Source: Termitomyces sp. T153
Lineage: Eukaryota > Basidiomycota > Agaricomycetes > Agaricales > Lyophyllaceae
Assembly: GCA_018296165.2 (NCBI GenBank)
Contig: JACKQL020000035.1
Location: 62,001 to 126,000 of the forward strand
Length of the DNA: 64,000 bases
Reading direction: 5' to 3'
A model generated the notes under the pieces. That model was given only the letters and a program-made list of their open reading frames with translations, was not told the DNA's origin and did not search any database. The position numbers and the translations under genes are program-made. Shown in pieces: positions 1 through 12,009 of the stretch. How positions within the stretch are numbered: position 1 is the first letter of the stretch; each line of letters begins with the position of its first letter.

Positions 1-71
1 AGCTTGTACTGAACGAGGAATTTTCAGATGAGACGTACGGTTTGTTGCCAGCGAGAAGACATGCCAGAAAA

Positions 72-1779
72 TCAAAACCCAGTGAGCTTTCGAATGTTCT
101 GCCAGATGCGAGACACCCGGCTACCTGACGGTAGCGGATGATAAGTAAAAGTTTCCGTACCATTATCTGTATGAGCTTGTGACTCTTTGTTCGCCTTAGG
201 CGATTTAGTTGGGCCATCGAATTCATCTGCATACTGTTGTAAAAGATCTCGTTGACGTTGGGTAAGGGTCCTGTTCAAAATGAGTTCAACACTAAAACAA
301 AAAACAGGCGATCTCACCTAGGAATCACGATCGAAAAAGTGACAAAAAGGTCCCCTTTGTCCCTGCCATACGGCGTGGGTACTCCCCGCCCTTTTAAAAC
401 CATCTCCTCCCCCTGCTGCGTCCCTCCAGGTACACGCACTTCCACGTCTCCATCAAGAGTCGGCACACGAATTCTTCCACCAAGGAGAGCAGTGTGTACC
501 GGGATACGAACTTGATGGTATAAGTTGGACCCTTGCCGAGCGAAAGACTTCGACGTCGCAACCCTCACTCGTACAAGGAGATCCCCAACAGGGCCTTTGC
601 CGGTCATTGGAACATCTCCAGCTTTCGGCACACGAAGTAAGCTTCCATCCTCAATGCCTATGAAACGTTAATGGATTGACTACGCTGACCGAATTGTACA
701 ACATACCAGCAGGGATCGTCACCTGGACAGTCTTGGATGTCTTTAAACGTCCCACCCCTCCACAAGGAGCGCACCTTCCACTCTTAGGGATGGTGCTACC
801 GACACCGCTGCAAGCCTGACATATGCTCTCCATGTGGAATCCACCGTTGATAATGAATGTCTGTGCTCCAGAACCACCACAAGTGGTACATGTTGTTCTT
901 TTCGCGCCTTGCTTCAAACCTGTACCATGACAAGTGTCACAATTGATAACAGACGAGACATGCACCGCCTTCGTAGTTCCCTTGCAAGCGTCCATGAAGG
1001 AGATATTGATACTAGTTTCAACGTTCGCTCCTTTCGACATCTCCGAAGCTCGCGATGCACCAGAACCAAAAGCAGTCCCAAATAGAGACTCAAAGAGATC
1101 TTTAGCATTTCCTTGGCTGAAGGCTCCTCCGAGATCCTGAAATCCTGAGAATCCCCCTGCAGAAAAACCATGGAAGCCACCAGCTCCAGCACTCGCAAAC
1201 GCATCTGGATCAAACCCAGGTTGCTGCGAAGCAGAACCAAACTTGTCAAACGCGGCACGCTTCTTTTCGTCTTTAAGTGTCTATGATAGGGGATGAATTA
1301 GGCCCTAAGGTAATCAAACAAGAATGAACAAACATCATATGCTTCTTGAATTTCGACAAACTTGTCCTGTGCACCTTTATCGGGATTCGTATCGGGATGG
1401 TATTTCCGGGCCAGCTGATACAGGATATGAAAAGGCACATCACGTCAATAAGCGGAAACACGCACGGCAAAATATGTCTTCTTGATTTCAGCCTGTGTGG
1501 CATCTGACTTTACACCTAGTACGTCGTATGGATTCTTGGGGGCTCCAAGGATTTGGGTCGCATGGAAAAGACGCTACTTTCACGGTTAGTGTATCGAAAT
1601 GGCCCAACGGTCCGATTTACCTTGTCAGCAACGCGTGCTAACGGGTTTTGACGGGTTTTGAGGGGACATTGGTAACGCAGAAATGAAAGAGAGCGAGCAT
1701 GTGGTGCAAAGTTCGGGCGAGAACAGGAATAAAATGCAACGAATGAGAGAAAACCTTGAGACTGCAAACGCGGAGGCAT
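72..1779 (-). CDS. MDJ1: Mitochondrial DnaJ/Hsp40 co-chaperone (Mdj1-like)
   Basis: Type I J-protein that would stimulate mitochondrial Hsp70 in protein folding. The N-terminus from the ATG at 1779 is rich in Arg, Ser and Phe without acidic residues, fitting a mitochondrial presequence. The J domain follows at about 1545-1330, with the HPD motif in [11 protein letters not shown]; a 51-nt intron interrupts it just before LARKYHPD. A Gly-rich linker leads to four zinc-binding CxxCxGxG repeats at about 965-740 ([32 protein letters not shown]). The substrate-binding C-terminal domain covers about 720-320, with [12 protein letters not shown] visible. A 47-nt intron near 316-270 joins FSIVIPR to [13 protein letters not shown], the usual end of the DnaJ fold. 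The stop is at 72. All type I domains are present in order, so the family call is firm; the mitochondrial assignment rests on the presequence. Confidence 0.92.
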
Positions 1780-2205
1780 GAAAAGTTGTACAAACGTCCA
1801 CCGAGAAATTTGAGATTATTGACCACTATTTACCCGCGCTCACGTGTCGTCGACCTGAACATCTTATCTAGAGTAATTAGGAAAGTCTCAAACCCGTTGT
1901 GCACAAATGAAACTGTTATGCACAAATGAAACTGTTGTGCACAAATGAAACTTCTTGTCACAGTTTGAGCTTGGTCTTCTGTTGACTCTGTAACAGATTT
2001 AGGCTTTCCACACTCAGATCCAAGACCTTGGCAGATAAAGCCGTAAATATTAAAAACAACAGTCCCTGCCAACGCGGGGTGAACTTCAAGTTGACTTCTG
2101 CCGCATATTTAGTAATATACAGAACTCTTGACATTGGAGGAGGTTGTTTTGAACAAGGCACGATGCTTCGAGAATGGCCAAGGGATTGTCTTCTAAGGTC
2201 CATTT
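1780..2205. other. Intergenic region between two minus-strand genes
   Basis: It should hold the promoter of the DnaJ gene and the 3' end of the SET gene. No ORF in it resembles a known family. The only clear structure is the short tandem repeat listed separately. Confidence 0.5.
1900..1956. repeat. Three tandem copies of a 19-bp unit
   Basis: The unit TGCACAAATGAAACTGTTR is repeated three times head to tail; the third copy diverges at its end. It lies about 120 bp upstream of the DnaJ start codon. Confidence 0.85.
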
Positions 2206-2845
2206 CTATGTGCATCCATCACTCAACGACAAGACGCTTGTTTCACGGGCGCGCCACCAAGATTTTCCATAAGACACAAGAATCTCTTCGCCCTTTCTAA
2301 TTTCCTGCCCTGAACTCCAGATGCTCATTCTCTTCTCTCCCAAAATTGTATCCACATCGGAAAAAATAGCGTTTGGTTTCGCCATGATGCCTCTATAATC
2401 GTTGATGAATCTGGCCTCATTGCCCATCCTACTAGCGTCGATGCCTACGTCGGCACCATCATGACCCCGGTAAACCGAGAGGTCATAATCGGAGTCTGGG
2501 CGATCATCACAGTGTATTTCGCCTGACATCCAATATAAGCAACAAAGAGAATGACCTCGACCAACTGAAAATACCGATGTAATCAATGATGTGCGTCTTT
2601 GGAGGGATTCTCCTTGAAGCGAAGAGTCCGTATTGGCCAAAAGCTGGATGTACCGTGGATGATATTTTGCGGATGACAACAGAAGGTCGAACGGTATGAA
2701 CCACACGAGCCTGAGCATTAGAATGTCCCCGCATAATCAAACGTATATCATGCGGAACAGAAGAATGGAACTGAGAACATTGAAGATATTGAATCGACGG
2801 TGGCCAATGACGAGGGAGGGGGCATGAGGAATTTGTACAATTCAT
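2206..2845 (-). CDS. Small SET-domain protein, putative lysine methyltransferase
   Basis: The first exon starts with the ATG at 2845 and contains the opening of the SET fold, GLFASRRIPPKTHIIDYIGE, once a 52-nt intron (about 2575-2524) is removed. The second exon carries the cofactor-binding region NEARFINDYRG, which corresponds to the family's RFxNHxC/NxxRFIND motif, and ends with EEILVSYGKSWW, the usual post-catalytic segment. The product is about 195 residues, essentially a bare SET domain. There are no PHD, MYND or pre-SET cysteine modules to suggest a substrate. It is divergently arranged with CK2 alpha, with only 155 bp between the start codons. The domain call is strong; histone versus non-histone substrate cannot be told. 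Confidence 0.85.
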
Positions 2846-3000
2846 CCAAGACTAGTAAAAGCCTAATGACATCTATTCCAAATCCTATTTAGTATCTTGG
2901 CCTGTTTGATCGTGGGAAAGCAGCGCGGTTATCATTCTACATCTTTCGCTCTGTTCGACGCGGGTTCCATTCGTGCTCTTCTGCCTCCTACACATCATCG
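2846..3000. promoter_or_regulatory. Short divergent promoter region (SET gene / CK2 alpha)
   Basis: 155 bp separate two opposite start codons, so this segment must serve as promoter and 5' UTR for both genes. No TATA box or other named motif was recognised. Confidence 0.5.
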
Positions 3001-4426
3001 ATGGGACGGTCTACCACGAAATCTGTCGCCCGAGTGTATGCCGACGTCAATACTCGCTTGGGTCCCTCATGGCACGAATACGGTCGATCACTGTCTGTAA
3101 ATCATCATCATGTGTCCTGACCTGGCATTTCTAGATAATCTGCAGGTGCAATGGGGATCCCAGGATCACTACGAGATTGTTAGGAAAGTAGGGCGAGGGA
3201 AGTACTCCGAGGTCGGTGTCAAGCTAAGTTCTCAATTTTACCAAATTCAAAGCTTTTCATCTCCAAGGTATTCGAGGGTGTGAACGTGGTCACCGAAGAG
3301 AAATGTATCATTAAAGTCCTCAAACCAGTAAAGAAGAAGAAAATCAAGCGCGAGATTAAAATCCTTCAAAACCTAGCGGGAGGGCCAAATGTTGTTTCGC
3401 TTCTGGATGTGGTCCGTGATCCAGCTTCAAAGATCCCAAGTCTAATCACAGAATATGTTCATAATACCGACTTTAAAGTCCTGTACCCCCGGTTCACGGA
3501 CTTAGATGTCAGGTACTACATGCTGGAACTCCTGAAGGTTGAACTTTACCCTTCGTGGCCCACCAGTGTTTCTCACCTCTATTTGGCGTTAGGCCCTGGA
3601 TTTCTGCCACTCAAAGGGCATCATGCATCGGGACGTGAAGCCTCATAACGTCATGATAGATCATGATAAACGCAAAGTTAGTTTCATATGTTTTACTAAC
3701 GAGTTTCTCGTTGATTTTCGTCGGTTCTTAGCTCCGGTTAATTGACTGGGGTTTGGCTGAATTCTACCACCCAAAAACAGAGTACAATGTCCGAGTTGCG
3801 TCGAGGTACTTCAAAGGGCCGGAACTTCTTGTAGACTTCCAAGAATATGATTATAGTCTGGACATGTGGAGCTATGGTTGTATGTTCGCTTCAATGGTAT
3901 TTTTTCCCTCTCGTCCGTCTTGCGCAGTATCCAATTAGAATTGTCATAGATCTTTAGGAAGGAACCTTTTTTCCATGGTCACGACAATTATGACCAGCTG
4001 GTCAAGATTACCAAAGTTCTTGGAACGGACGAGCTATATGCTTACCTCGAGAAATACAACATCCGACTCGACTCTCAATACAATGAACTAATAGGAAGGC
4101 ACGTCTTTGGATTTTGCGTTTCTTTGCATCGACTGCTAGCAATCAACATTCATCTAGGTATCCTCGAAAACCTTGGACCCGTTTCATCACTTCGGAGAAT
4201 CAACGTTATATATCTAACGAGGCAATTGATTTCCTTGACAAGCTTCTTCGCTACGATCACCAAGAACGTCTGACTGCGCGAGAGGCACAGGGTCAACCTT
4301 ATTTCGGTACGATGTCTTCGTACCTTTTTGTATTTTCCTTACTTTTATGTGACTGTAGATCCTGTCAGGAGCAGTCTATCTACACCAGCTGCAGATGGAG
4401 AAAGTGATTCTGTATCTTCAGGGTGA
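3001..4426 (+). CDS. CKA1: Casein kinase 2 catalytic subunit alpha
   Basis: Constitutive Ser/Thr kinase of the CMGC group. The ATG at 3001 opens a short exon with the conserved N-terminal segment [11 protein letters not shown]. The next exon has the glycine-rich loop [12 protein letters not shown]. The basic patch [15 protein letters not shown] is the CK2-specific Lys-rich cluster that includes the catalytic Lys. The catalytic loop [13 protein letters not shown] is near 3630-3660. The metal-binding DWG (CK2's variant of DFG) follows in [13 protein letters not shown] at about 3735-3775. [11 protein letters not shown] is the P+1 region. The C-terminal lobe continues to the stop at 4424-4426 in a short Ser-rich tail. 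At least six short introns are needed, all with recognisable GT/AG ends. Confidence 0.95.
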
Positions 4427-5038
4427 CAACGCTGATGTAACCGCTCCCGATATCGCACCTGATTTGATTCACTCTGTTCCTGTACATGTCGGCTTATTTA
4501 GATTCCAAATCTCTCTTTTTAACATTCTTCGGATGAAATGAGAAGGCGAGTAAGCGTGTGCAGCTCAGCCGCTATGCATATGGCCGGTTACATTGTTGCA
4601 TGCGTATTCAGTAGGTTCATGATATGTAGCTCTTTGTTCGGTCTTATACTGGCATTTCTCGCTCTTCTGGTACCCACGTGCCATCCAGATACATGCGGTG
4701 CGTCTATTCATCCCTCTGTTGAATTTATCATGTGGCTACTTTCGGCGTGATAATAGGACCAAAAGTTCAGAAAACTTTTAGTGAGCCACGTAATGCCGGA
4801 TATTCGGCTTCAATTTTAACGACAAGTTTGTTCCGTATCTCCCAATCGGCAGCTTCACAAAAGTACTTCTCTGTCTAAGTGGCACCCACGGAATACTGGC
4901 TTATGGTCTTGCTCCTATGTGTTGCAATGCTTACGAGCTGTCAGCCCAAGTTCTTGAGATCGTTATAAAAATGTTTTGGTATCTTGAACCTTGGAAAACG
5001 GGTGTGCTTGACCAGTCTGCCTGCTTACTATCACTGCA
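4427..5038. other. Intergenic region upstream of chitinase 1
   Basis: 612 bp with no convincing gene. A 70-codon hydrophobic reading frame at 4538-4750 resembles nothing known and is probably chance. The segment should contain the CK2 alpha 3' UTR and the chitinase promoter. Confidence 0.5.
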
Positions 5039-7292
5039 ATGCTTCTTTCGTTTTTTGGTTTCATTGCCTTCATTTTCCAGGCGTCGGCTTTTGATGTCAG
5101 TCGATATGATAACGTGAGTGATGACTGCGAATTGAAACACTAGACAACCGATCTTCTATCTTAGGTTGCGGTGTACGACGTCTGCGTTAGTAGAGAGACG
5201 ATGGTTAATCACAAGTTTATCTAGTTATTGGGGCCAGAACTCCTACGGCGCAGTGAATGGAAATGATAGTGCCAATTGGCAGAAACGTCTATCCTTCTAC
5301 TGCAACGTACGTTTTTAGTGTACCCGGCTTTGCAGTCCACAGTTGATGCTTGACTAGGATGACGCAGTAGACACTTTTCCGATAGCATTTTTAAATGTCT
5401 TCTTCAGCACTGGGGGACTTCCCTCCATTGATCTTGCAAATGTATGCGCAAGTCCTTGTGTGATATCATATGTTCACTGTTCCTAGACTTGCAATCCCAC
5501 GGATAATGTGACGTTCCCTGGAACAAAGCTTGCTAATTGCACGTCCATGGCTGCCGACATCTCTGCATGTCAGGCAAAGGGAAAGATTGTTACTCTCAGC
5601 CTTGGAGGGGCTTCTGCCTCTGTCGGTTTCCTGTCCGACGGTCAAGCTGCCACATTTGCTCAGACAATATGGGATTTGTTTTTAGGTGGCAGCTCTTCCA
5701 TTCGTCCTTTTGGGACTGCAGTTCTGGACGGGTGGGCTTATTTTGATCCATTTTTCTTTTGTCTTTGGCTTAGACACCTTTGTCATAGGATTGATCTGGA
5801 CATTGAAGGTGGCTCTTCTGCTTCGTATACCACCTTTATCAACACAATACGTTCCCGAGCAAGTGGAGCTAGCAAGAAGTACCTTCGACTTTTACAAGTT
5901 GGATGCCTGCTTATACAATGTTATAGATATTATATTACCGCCGCTCCTCAATGTGTCTTTCCCGACGCCGCCTTGAGCAGTGTCCTTAATGCGGCTATTT
6001 TCGACGCAGTTTACGGTCAGTCTTCGTTCAGATTCTGAAATTGTTGGTCTCTGATTTGTTTCCAATTCTGGCTGGTAGTACAGTCAGTAAGACCTACAGT
6101 ACTTGTTATCGACATTCATTACACTATACAGGTTCTATAACAATCCTTGCGGTCTTCAATCGTTCGGTCAAGCGAACGTGAGTCCATTAGAAACCATGAT
6201 AACATCATTATTTCTGATACAGGTAAAGAATTGGAATTTTGGACTTTGGTAAGCAATTTGAATCGTCTGGCACAACTAGACCATAGCACATAATACCACA
6301 ACCATAGGGATGACTGGGCACGCTTCACCAGTCCGAACAAAAACGTCAAAATATATATCGGTGCACCGGCTTCACCTTCTGCAGCAGGTTCAGGCTACCA
6401 GCACATCGATACAATGAAGAACATCTCTGTTTCCATGCGGAAGAGTTTTCCTTCATTTGGAGGTGTGATGCTCTGGGATGTATCTCAAGCTTATGGTGAG
6501 CATCTGAGTGACATTGTCTTCTGACTCACCTTACATCAGCCATGTTTGGTAGCGAATGGTCGCTATGACCTTGCTGTCAAGAATGCTCTTGTCGCTGCGG
6601 GAGGGACTGGTTTCACTTTCCCTGCTTGTTCTGCTCCCGTCTGGACTGCAGGCGATTACGTAGGAGGCTCTTTAGTAACCTATAATGGGTGAGAGCTTTT
6701 TCCCTTGCGATTTTTACGAGGAAGACTTACTTTCTCCAGATATGTGTGGCAGGTATCCATAATTTCACTGCGGGGTTAATGGGTCACTGAACCGACCTTT
6801 TGCCTTAGGCTAAATGGTATGCATCTTCCCAGCCCGCTGCTAATCCGAATGGTGATTGGAGCGCACGTAAGTCCACCTTTTTTTATCCCTCTTAATGGCT
6901 CCTTACAACTCGTGATGCAGTCACCGCCTGCACGGGAAGTGGAATGGCACTGACACTGACGTGTGGCGGGGTAGCTGCTTGGGCTAGCACGGCGATATAC
7001 GTCGGAGGAAACCAGGTTACCTTCCAGTATGTTCTTGGACACGTTCCATCTTCAGAATCTAAATTTTTGAAGGTCTCATCTCTGGACGGCTAAATGGTGG
7101 ACTCAGGGAGAAGCTCCCGGAGGTTTGTCCACATCTTGTCAGAAAGGGAGCACGACTCATCCTCCAATGATAGCGACATCTGTCTGGATCGATGAAGGCG
7201 CTTGCACTTCGCTTTCTGATGGTGGTAGTCAAGATTCCCAGCGGGTTTTAGCCAACAGTACCAGCTCAGATTTCCTTCGCATTCCGAATTGA
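5039..7292 (+). CDS. Secreted GH18 chitinase (class III) with C-terminal carbohydrate-binding modules
   Basis: Endo-acting chitinase that hydrolyses beta-1,4-GlcNAc chains. The ATG at 5039 gives a hydrophobic signal peptide ending near ASAFDVSRYDN. VAVYWGQNSYG begins the TIM barrel, TLSLGGA is the conserved SxGG strand, and LDGIDLDIEGG carries the DxxDxDxE catalytic motif, with the catalytic Glu at about 5805. An intron splits the Gly codon of this motif. After the barrel, two similar segments of about 45 residues (about 6650-6870 and 6920-7110) show the pattern YVGGxxVTYNGxxWxAKW of CBM5/12 chitin-binding modules. The stop is at 7290-7292. It is the upstream member of a tandem pair; the neighbour lacks the CBMs. 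Confidence 0.92.
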
Positions 7293-7698
7293 CGATGTTG
7301 ATGATAAGATAGCGATCATTCTTCATAGAAATATTAGGCCCATAGTTCATGAACATGTGCCTTTTGTCACGTAACCGTGTCTAAATTGTTCCGGCCTTCG
7401 ATTATCTGGAGCCCAAGAATTCTCAACAAGGTTTGGAATGAGTATAGACTTCGAAGATAAGATGCGATCCGCAGTCAACAGAGAACATAGCCGATATTCG
7501 TGAGATTTCTCCTCATAATTCTATCTCCACCCGTCTTGGTCGCGCTGATCATCTCCCGCGGCGCCCTTCGGAAGGTCCGGAGCAATTACCTGGTGACTAG
7601 GGTAGACATATGTCGACGTGTTCCTCTGTGGCTGAATTTTTTCTCGCCTCACATAAAGTGGCAGAAGTGCCGAAGATGTCCCCCTGGGTCCCAACATC
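7293..7698. other. Intergenic region between tandem chitinases
   Basis: About 400 bp with no gene recognised; presumably the promoter of the second chitinase. Confidence 0.5.
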
Positions 7699-9522
7699 AT
7701 GGTTTCCCAGTCTCTGCCAGTGTTCGTCTGGAACTTGCTTTTGATCGTACTCTTCTATGCCTCCCACTTTCTAAGAGCTACAGCATTTTCTAATGAAAGA
7801 TCAGACAATGTACGCCTTCACTATGATTTCCTGTGACTGTAGTAATAAACGAGTTCATCACAGCTTGCCGTGTACGCCTGGGTATTTTAATCAAGGTATT
7901 TCTAAACCCTGATGGTAATGATAGTTATTGGGGTCAAGATTCCGCGGGCCACCAGCAAAGGTATTAGACTCTAGATTCACTGCTAAGGCTGGGCACTGAT
8001 CTGGCCCATAGACTATCATTTTATTGTAACGATGATACCATTGACGTTCTCCCCATGGCTTTTTTGTATATCTTCCGGGGAAAGGGCGGTTTACCAGTGA
8101 TTGACTTCTCCAATGTATGTACCTTTTCGCCGAATTAACTGTCTTTGAGAATTTTGACGGCTGATGACATCCAGGTCTGTGGTCTAGGCAGTGGTTCAAC
8201 CTTTGACGGATCTGACCTGACAAATTGTTCCTTCCTGGAGTCGGATATACGTGCCTGTCAAGCAAAAGGAAAGATTGTAACCCTCAGCCTAGGTGGAGCA
8301 ACATCCCAGGTTGGCTTCTCTAGCGACGCGCAGGCAGAGGCGTTCGGACAATTGCTATGGGATATGTTCTTGGGCGGAAGTAGGTTCCAGATCCACTTGT
8401 TATGATTACTAAGCTAAATTTACGTAGAGGGTAATATCCGACCTCTTGGGAATGTTGCTTTGGATGGGTATGTGCTCCGTTGTGCCACTGCAATTTCGGA
8501 TGGATAAACCGGTTGACTAGAATCGATTTGGACATTGAAAAGGGTACTTCTGCGCACTACGCTGCTATGGTCAACAAAATCAGGTCGTTAGCCAAAGGCG
8601 CAAGCAAACGGTCTCTCCTCCCATGTTCATTTCACATTTATGCTGATACGAGTGGACACAGCTATTATATCACTGCTGCCCCGCAGTGCCCTTTTCCAGA
8701 TGAATATATCGGCACTGCATTGAACGAAGCATTCTTTGATGCCATCTATGTTCAATTTTGTGAGCACTTCTTTCCTAAACATAAAGGACTCTTTTTCAAT
8801 TCCTCCCAGACAACAACTACTGCGAAACTTCTGTACCGTCCGTGAGTGTAGACTCAGCTCAGGAGCAACGGATGATTGCTTACAGGGATCTCTCATAGGA
8901 ATTCAATTTTGATACATGGTAGTATACATCTCAACTCCTCGCTGCTCGGCCTCTTTTAAAATATTCTCTAGGGACAAATGGGCAAGGACTCAATCACCCA
9001 ATAGCGATATCAAGGTCTACCTCGGTGCTCCAGGGGACTCATCTGCTGCTGGGGATGGATATGTCAACATTGAAACACTCTCAAAAGTGGCAACTGACGC
9101 TCAAAGACAGTATTCTTCTTTTGGTGGGGTCATGTTATGGGATGCCGATGCCGCTTATAGTGAGTATTTACACGAACGTGGGACATGGATCTCACATCTC
9201 AAATCTCTCCAACTCAGCGAATAATCGCTACGATCGCAGTATTAAGAATGCCCTCACTGGCGGCACCGCGAGGACACAGACGACTACTACATCTAAAGAA
9301 GCTACTACAACATCTAAAGAGGCAAGCACAATATCCAAAGTGGCGACCACAGCACATAAGACCAGCTCGACACCTCTTCCCGAGCTTATTCTGCCTTTCA
9401 ATGACCCGCGAAAGACAGCACGAGTTAAACGCCCCCAGGGTTTCACGCCTTTCCCAAGGGACACAGTTCCTACGCCCACCGCCCGAGGCCGCCCTATCAA
9501 TTCGAGATTTTTCCGTTTTTGA
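7699..9522 (+). CDS. Secreted GH18 chitinase (class III), no CBM, Ser/Thr-rich tail
   Basis: Paralogue of the upstream chitinase. I chose the ATG at 7699 because it yields a signal peptide (LLLIVLFYASHFLRATA) followed by NERSDN. Spliced over an intron beginning gtacgcc, this joins LAVYWGQDSAG, exactly as in the first gene. The barrel contains TLSLGGA and the catalytic LDGIDLDIEKG near 8520; the intron again splits the Gly codon, so intron positions are shared. The barrel closes with YSSFGGVMLWDADAAY. Instead of chitin-binding modules the tail is a Thr/Ser/Lys-rich stretch of TSKEAT-like repeats, then a Pro/Arg-rich end that could be O-mannosylated. The stop is at 9520-9522. The gene looks intact. 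Confidence 0.9.
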
Positions 9523-10452
9523 CCTGAATTTCTTCACATCATGTACAATATCACGGAAGCTGACCACATGAAATTATGGAATTTTTATGAGCTAACGAAA
9601 CAGAACCACGGTTTGTAACTCACACGACCGATCGGGAAGAGATCTCAGGCTGAAGTATGCTGGTCAATACTTAATACGTACTAATCTATTAGAAATAGGC
9701 AGGTTCTTGTTCCAGCCGAAGATTAGTGTAGAAAAATCAGAAAACCAATTTCTTAGTATAATCAAAGTGATGATAAGAGCACTTCCAAGAGAAATGTTCA
9801 TCAAGAACTAGCATCCACATGATATATTTCTGGCACTGGACTCCCATAAACAGCTTTCCAAAGGTCTGGGTATGAGACCAGTTCTAGCACCACATCCAGA
9901 TTGGGAAAGGGGAGAGACATCATGTTCGATCTATTTCTGGTATTTGTGGGACTCTCTACGACATGGACGGATCGTTGTACTTGACAATTTATTTATGGTA
10001 ATGGGACATGCGTATACAGAGTCCCGACTAGTAGCTCAACGGGAGGTGCAGAGTCTTACTGATAGCTCATAGTGGTGGAAGGTGGAATGTACGTTTTGTG
10101 CATGTCTACAGGCCAACGAGTGATAAGTAACAATTTACTAGGAAGTTGGCGGTATGCTCAAGAGAGAAATAGATTTTGTGTTATTTGAGCATGTCTCATG
10201 ATCGTTCGGCGTACAGAACCAGTGGACACGGTTAAGGGTAACTTGACACGGTGAAGAGTGACTTCGTCCGTAATCGGGTGATGCCCGAATGTTCAATTCA
10301 AGATATCCAAAATTGAGGTAACAGGACAGCAGAAAGCACCTGAGAGGTATAGGTAGTACACAACCAAAATTGAGGTTGATGGTTGGCCAGAATATAATGG
10401 CAAGTGGAGCCGAGAAAATCATATGATCTGTGATGAACTGGAACCTGGGCCA
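9523..10452. other. Intergenic region, nothing recognised
   Basis: 930 bp between the convergent chitinase and exonuclease genes. Reading frames here (for example 9872-10072) have no family resemblance and no supporting splice pattern. A short imperfect direct repeat, GACACGGTTAAGGGTAACTT / GACACGGTGAAGAGTGACTT, lies near 10217-10262. Confidence 0.5.
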
Positions 10453-12009
10453 CTACCCAGAGGGCGCCGGGTTCTGATATTTTTTAGTACGATGCCTACG
10501 TCGCGTGGACACGGATGTTTTACCGCGAGATGAAGTCTCTTTTGGCTGCTGATGTAATGAGCGATCTTCAAAGGATAAAGGCGAGATCTGAACCTGGAGC
10601 AGGTTCGAAGGCATAGGCGATGAAGACGCGGTCACGCCAGAGTTCGAAGCAGAGAGTGCATCAGTCCTTCGTTGGATAGACCTCCGTAAGAAGTCAATTT
10701 GGGCAGATCGAGGACTTATTGGTGAGGTTAGTGTCGAGCCCTGCTCTCCAGAATTCAAATTAGGAAGAGAATCAGCTCTTCGGTGGGTAGACCTCCGTAT
10801 GAAGGCAATTTGAGCTGATCGGGGACTCGTTGGTAATGTTGAGGTTGGTAAGGTTAGTTTCGAGCTCTGCTCTCCGGAGTTCAAATTGGGAAGCGAATTA
10901 ACTCTTCGGTGGGTAGACCTTCGTATGAAGGCAACTTGAGTTGATCGACTTGTTGGTGATGTCGAGCCTTGCAGAGGCTCCGGGACAGAATCTGATTTCG
11001 ATTTTAGAGTGGCATCGGCCGTATCTCTGAGACGAGCTGCAGCTCTGACATTGGCTCTTCGTATATCTCGAGTCGTTGGGGATTTCGGCGGTTTCGGAGG
11101 TGGAGGAGGGCCAGGATCATAATCGGGATTATGGCAGATCCATTGCACGCCACTGGGTTCGCACAGGTAGCCTCGTATGAGACTGAAGGTATAATATACC
11201 GGCTTGGGCACTTTGGTCATAGCGTTAGCCATGGCTGAAAGCCTTTGATATAACACGAAACCAGCATGAGCGTCATTGGCCGCATCTGCGGAAACGGGTA
11301 AGATTAGACATGGCACCGAATCGGAGTGAGAAACCGGATACGAACAATCAACTAGCAAAGGTGTCAATAGGCTTTCCCAATTACTCCGGGATATTTTACC
11401 CTTGGGCAAAGTACGAGATTCATAGGCCTCGACCAGGCGAGCCAGACCCAATGGATTACTGTACTTTCCTTTCCACTGTGCATTATCGGCACATCGGGCA
11501 AGGAGAGACAGATCTACACAATGATGAACCGATACTTGCCAGTCTCTGTAGAGTTTCTTGGCGTCGTCTGGCAACTCTTACATCAACCCAAACCACAAGG
11601 ACGGCGATGTGAAGATGCTGACTCTGGATGGCCACTCCAGCCTTGACAACACCAGGATTCTCCAAGAAAGCTTTCAGTTTCATCGGAAACTCTGAATGAT
11701 AACAGGAAGCCTTAGCAGAACATGCAGCAGAAACACATTGGAAGAACTACTTTTCATTGCGCTGACTTGGATGACGAGAATCATGGTCTCATTGGCGAGT
11801 TGTACGATAGCAACAGGGTTCTCGGGGGCGTCCTTGATAAAGTTGGGCCTCCATTCAAGATCGAAGCCTACGGGGCCGCGAAGGTCATTGAGGAGGGAGT
11901 TAGCGACGACGAGGTCGCGCACGTAGTGCAAGGTGGCATTGGGATGTATGGTGCGCCAGTGGTAGACGGGGGGCTGTGTTTGCGGAGGCATAGGGATTTG
12001 TGGCGACAT
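10453..12009 (-). CDS. DEDD-family 3'-5' exonuclease (RNase D/WRN-exonuclease-like) with repetitive C-terminal tail
   Basis: From the ATG at 12009, a short Pro-rich leader precedes exonuclease motif I, GFDLEWRP (about residue 48), with the metal-binding Asp and Glu. KAGVAIQ joins NDAKKLYRDW across an intron and forms the motif II region. Motif III, YAANDAHAG (near 11345-11280), appears only when a 60-nt intron is removed. DEDDy enzymes usually have YxxxD here, which fits. The exonuclease domain ends near 11150. The rest is a disordered tail with a Pro run, an Arg-rich helix and three tandem copies of a unit of about 34 residues centred on AQIAFIRRSTHRR.DSLPNLNSGEQ. There is no helicase or HRDC domain, so it is a stand-alone nuclease; DNA or RNA preference is unknown. 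Confidence 0.85.
10640..10945 (-). repeat. Three in-frame tandem repeats coding the exonuclease tail
   Basis: Three similar units of about 105-120 bp encode TQVAFIRRSTHRRVNSL, AQIAFIRRSTHRRADSL and AQIDFLRRSIQRRTDAL, each followed by a NLNSGE-like linker. Reading frame is kept through all copies. Confidence 0.8.

Noticed and set aside
1899..1957. CRISPR-like array
   Set aside because: The three 19-bp units are directly adjacent without spacers, and the genome is fungal; it is a simple tandem repeat.
7500..7793. Separate small gene with an N-terminal hydrophobic segment (MRFLLIILSPPVLVALIIS)
   Set aside because: It overlaps the real first exon of chitinase 2 in another frame. The exon starting at 7699 gives a signal peptide and splices in phase.
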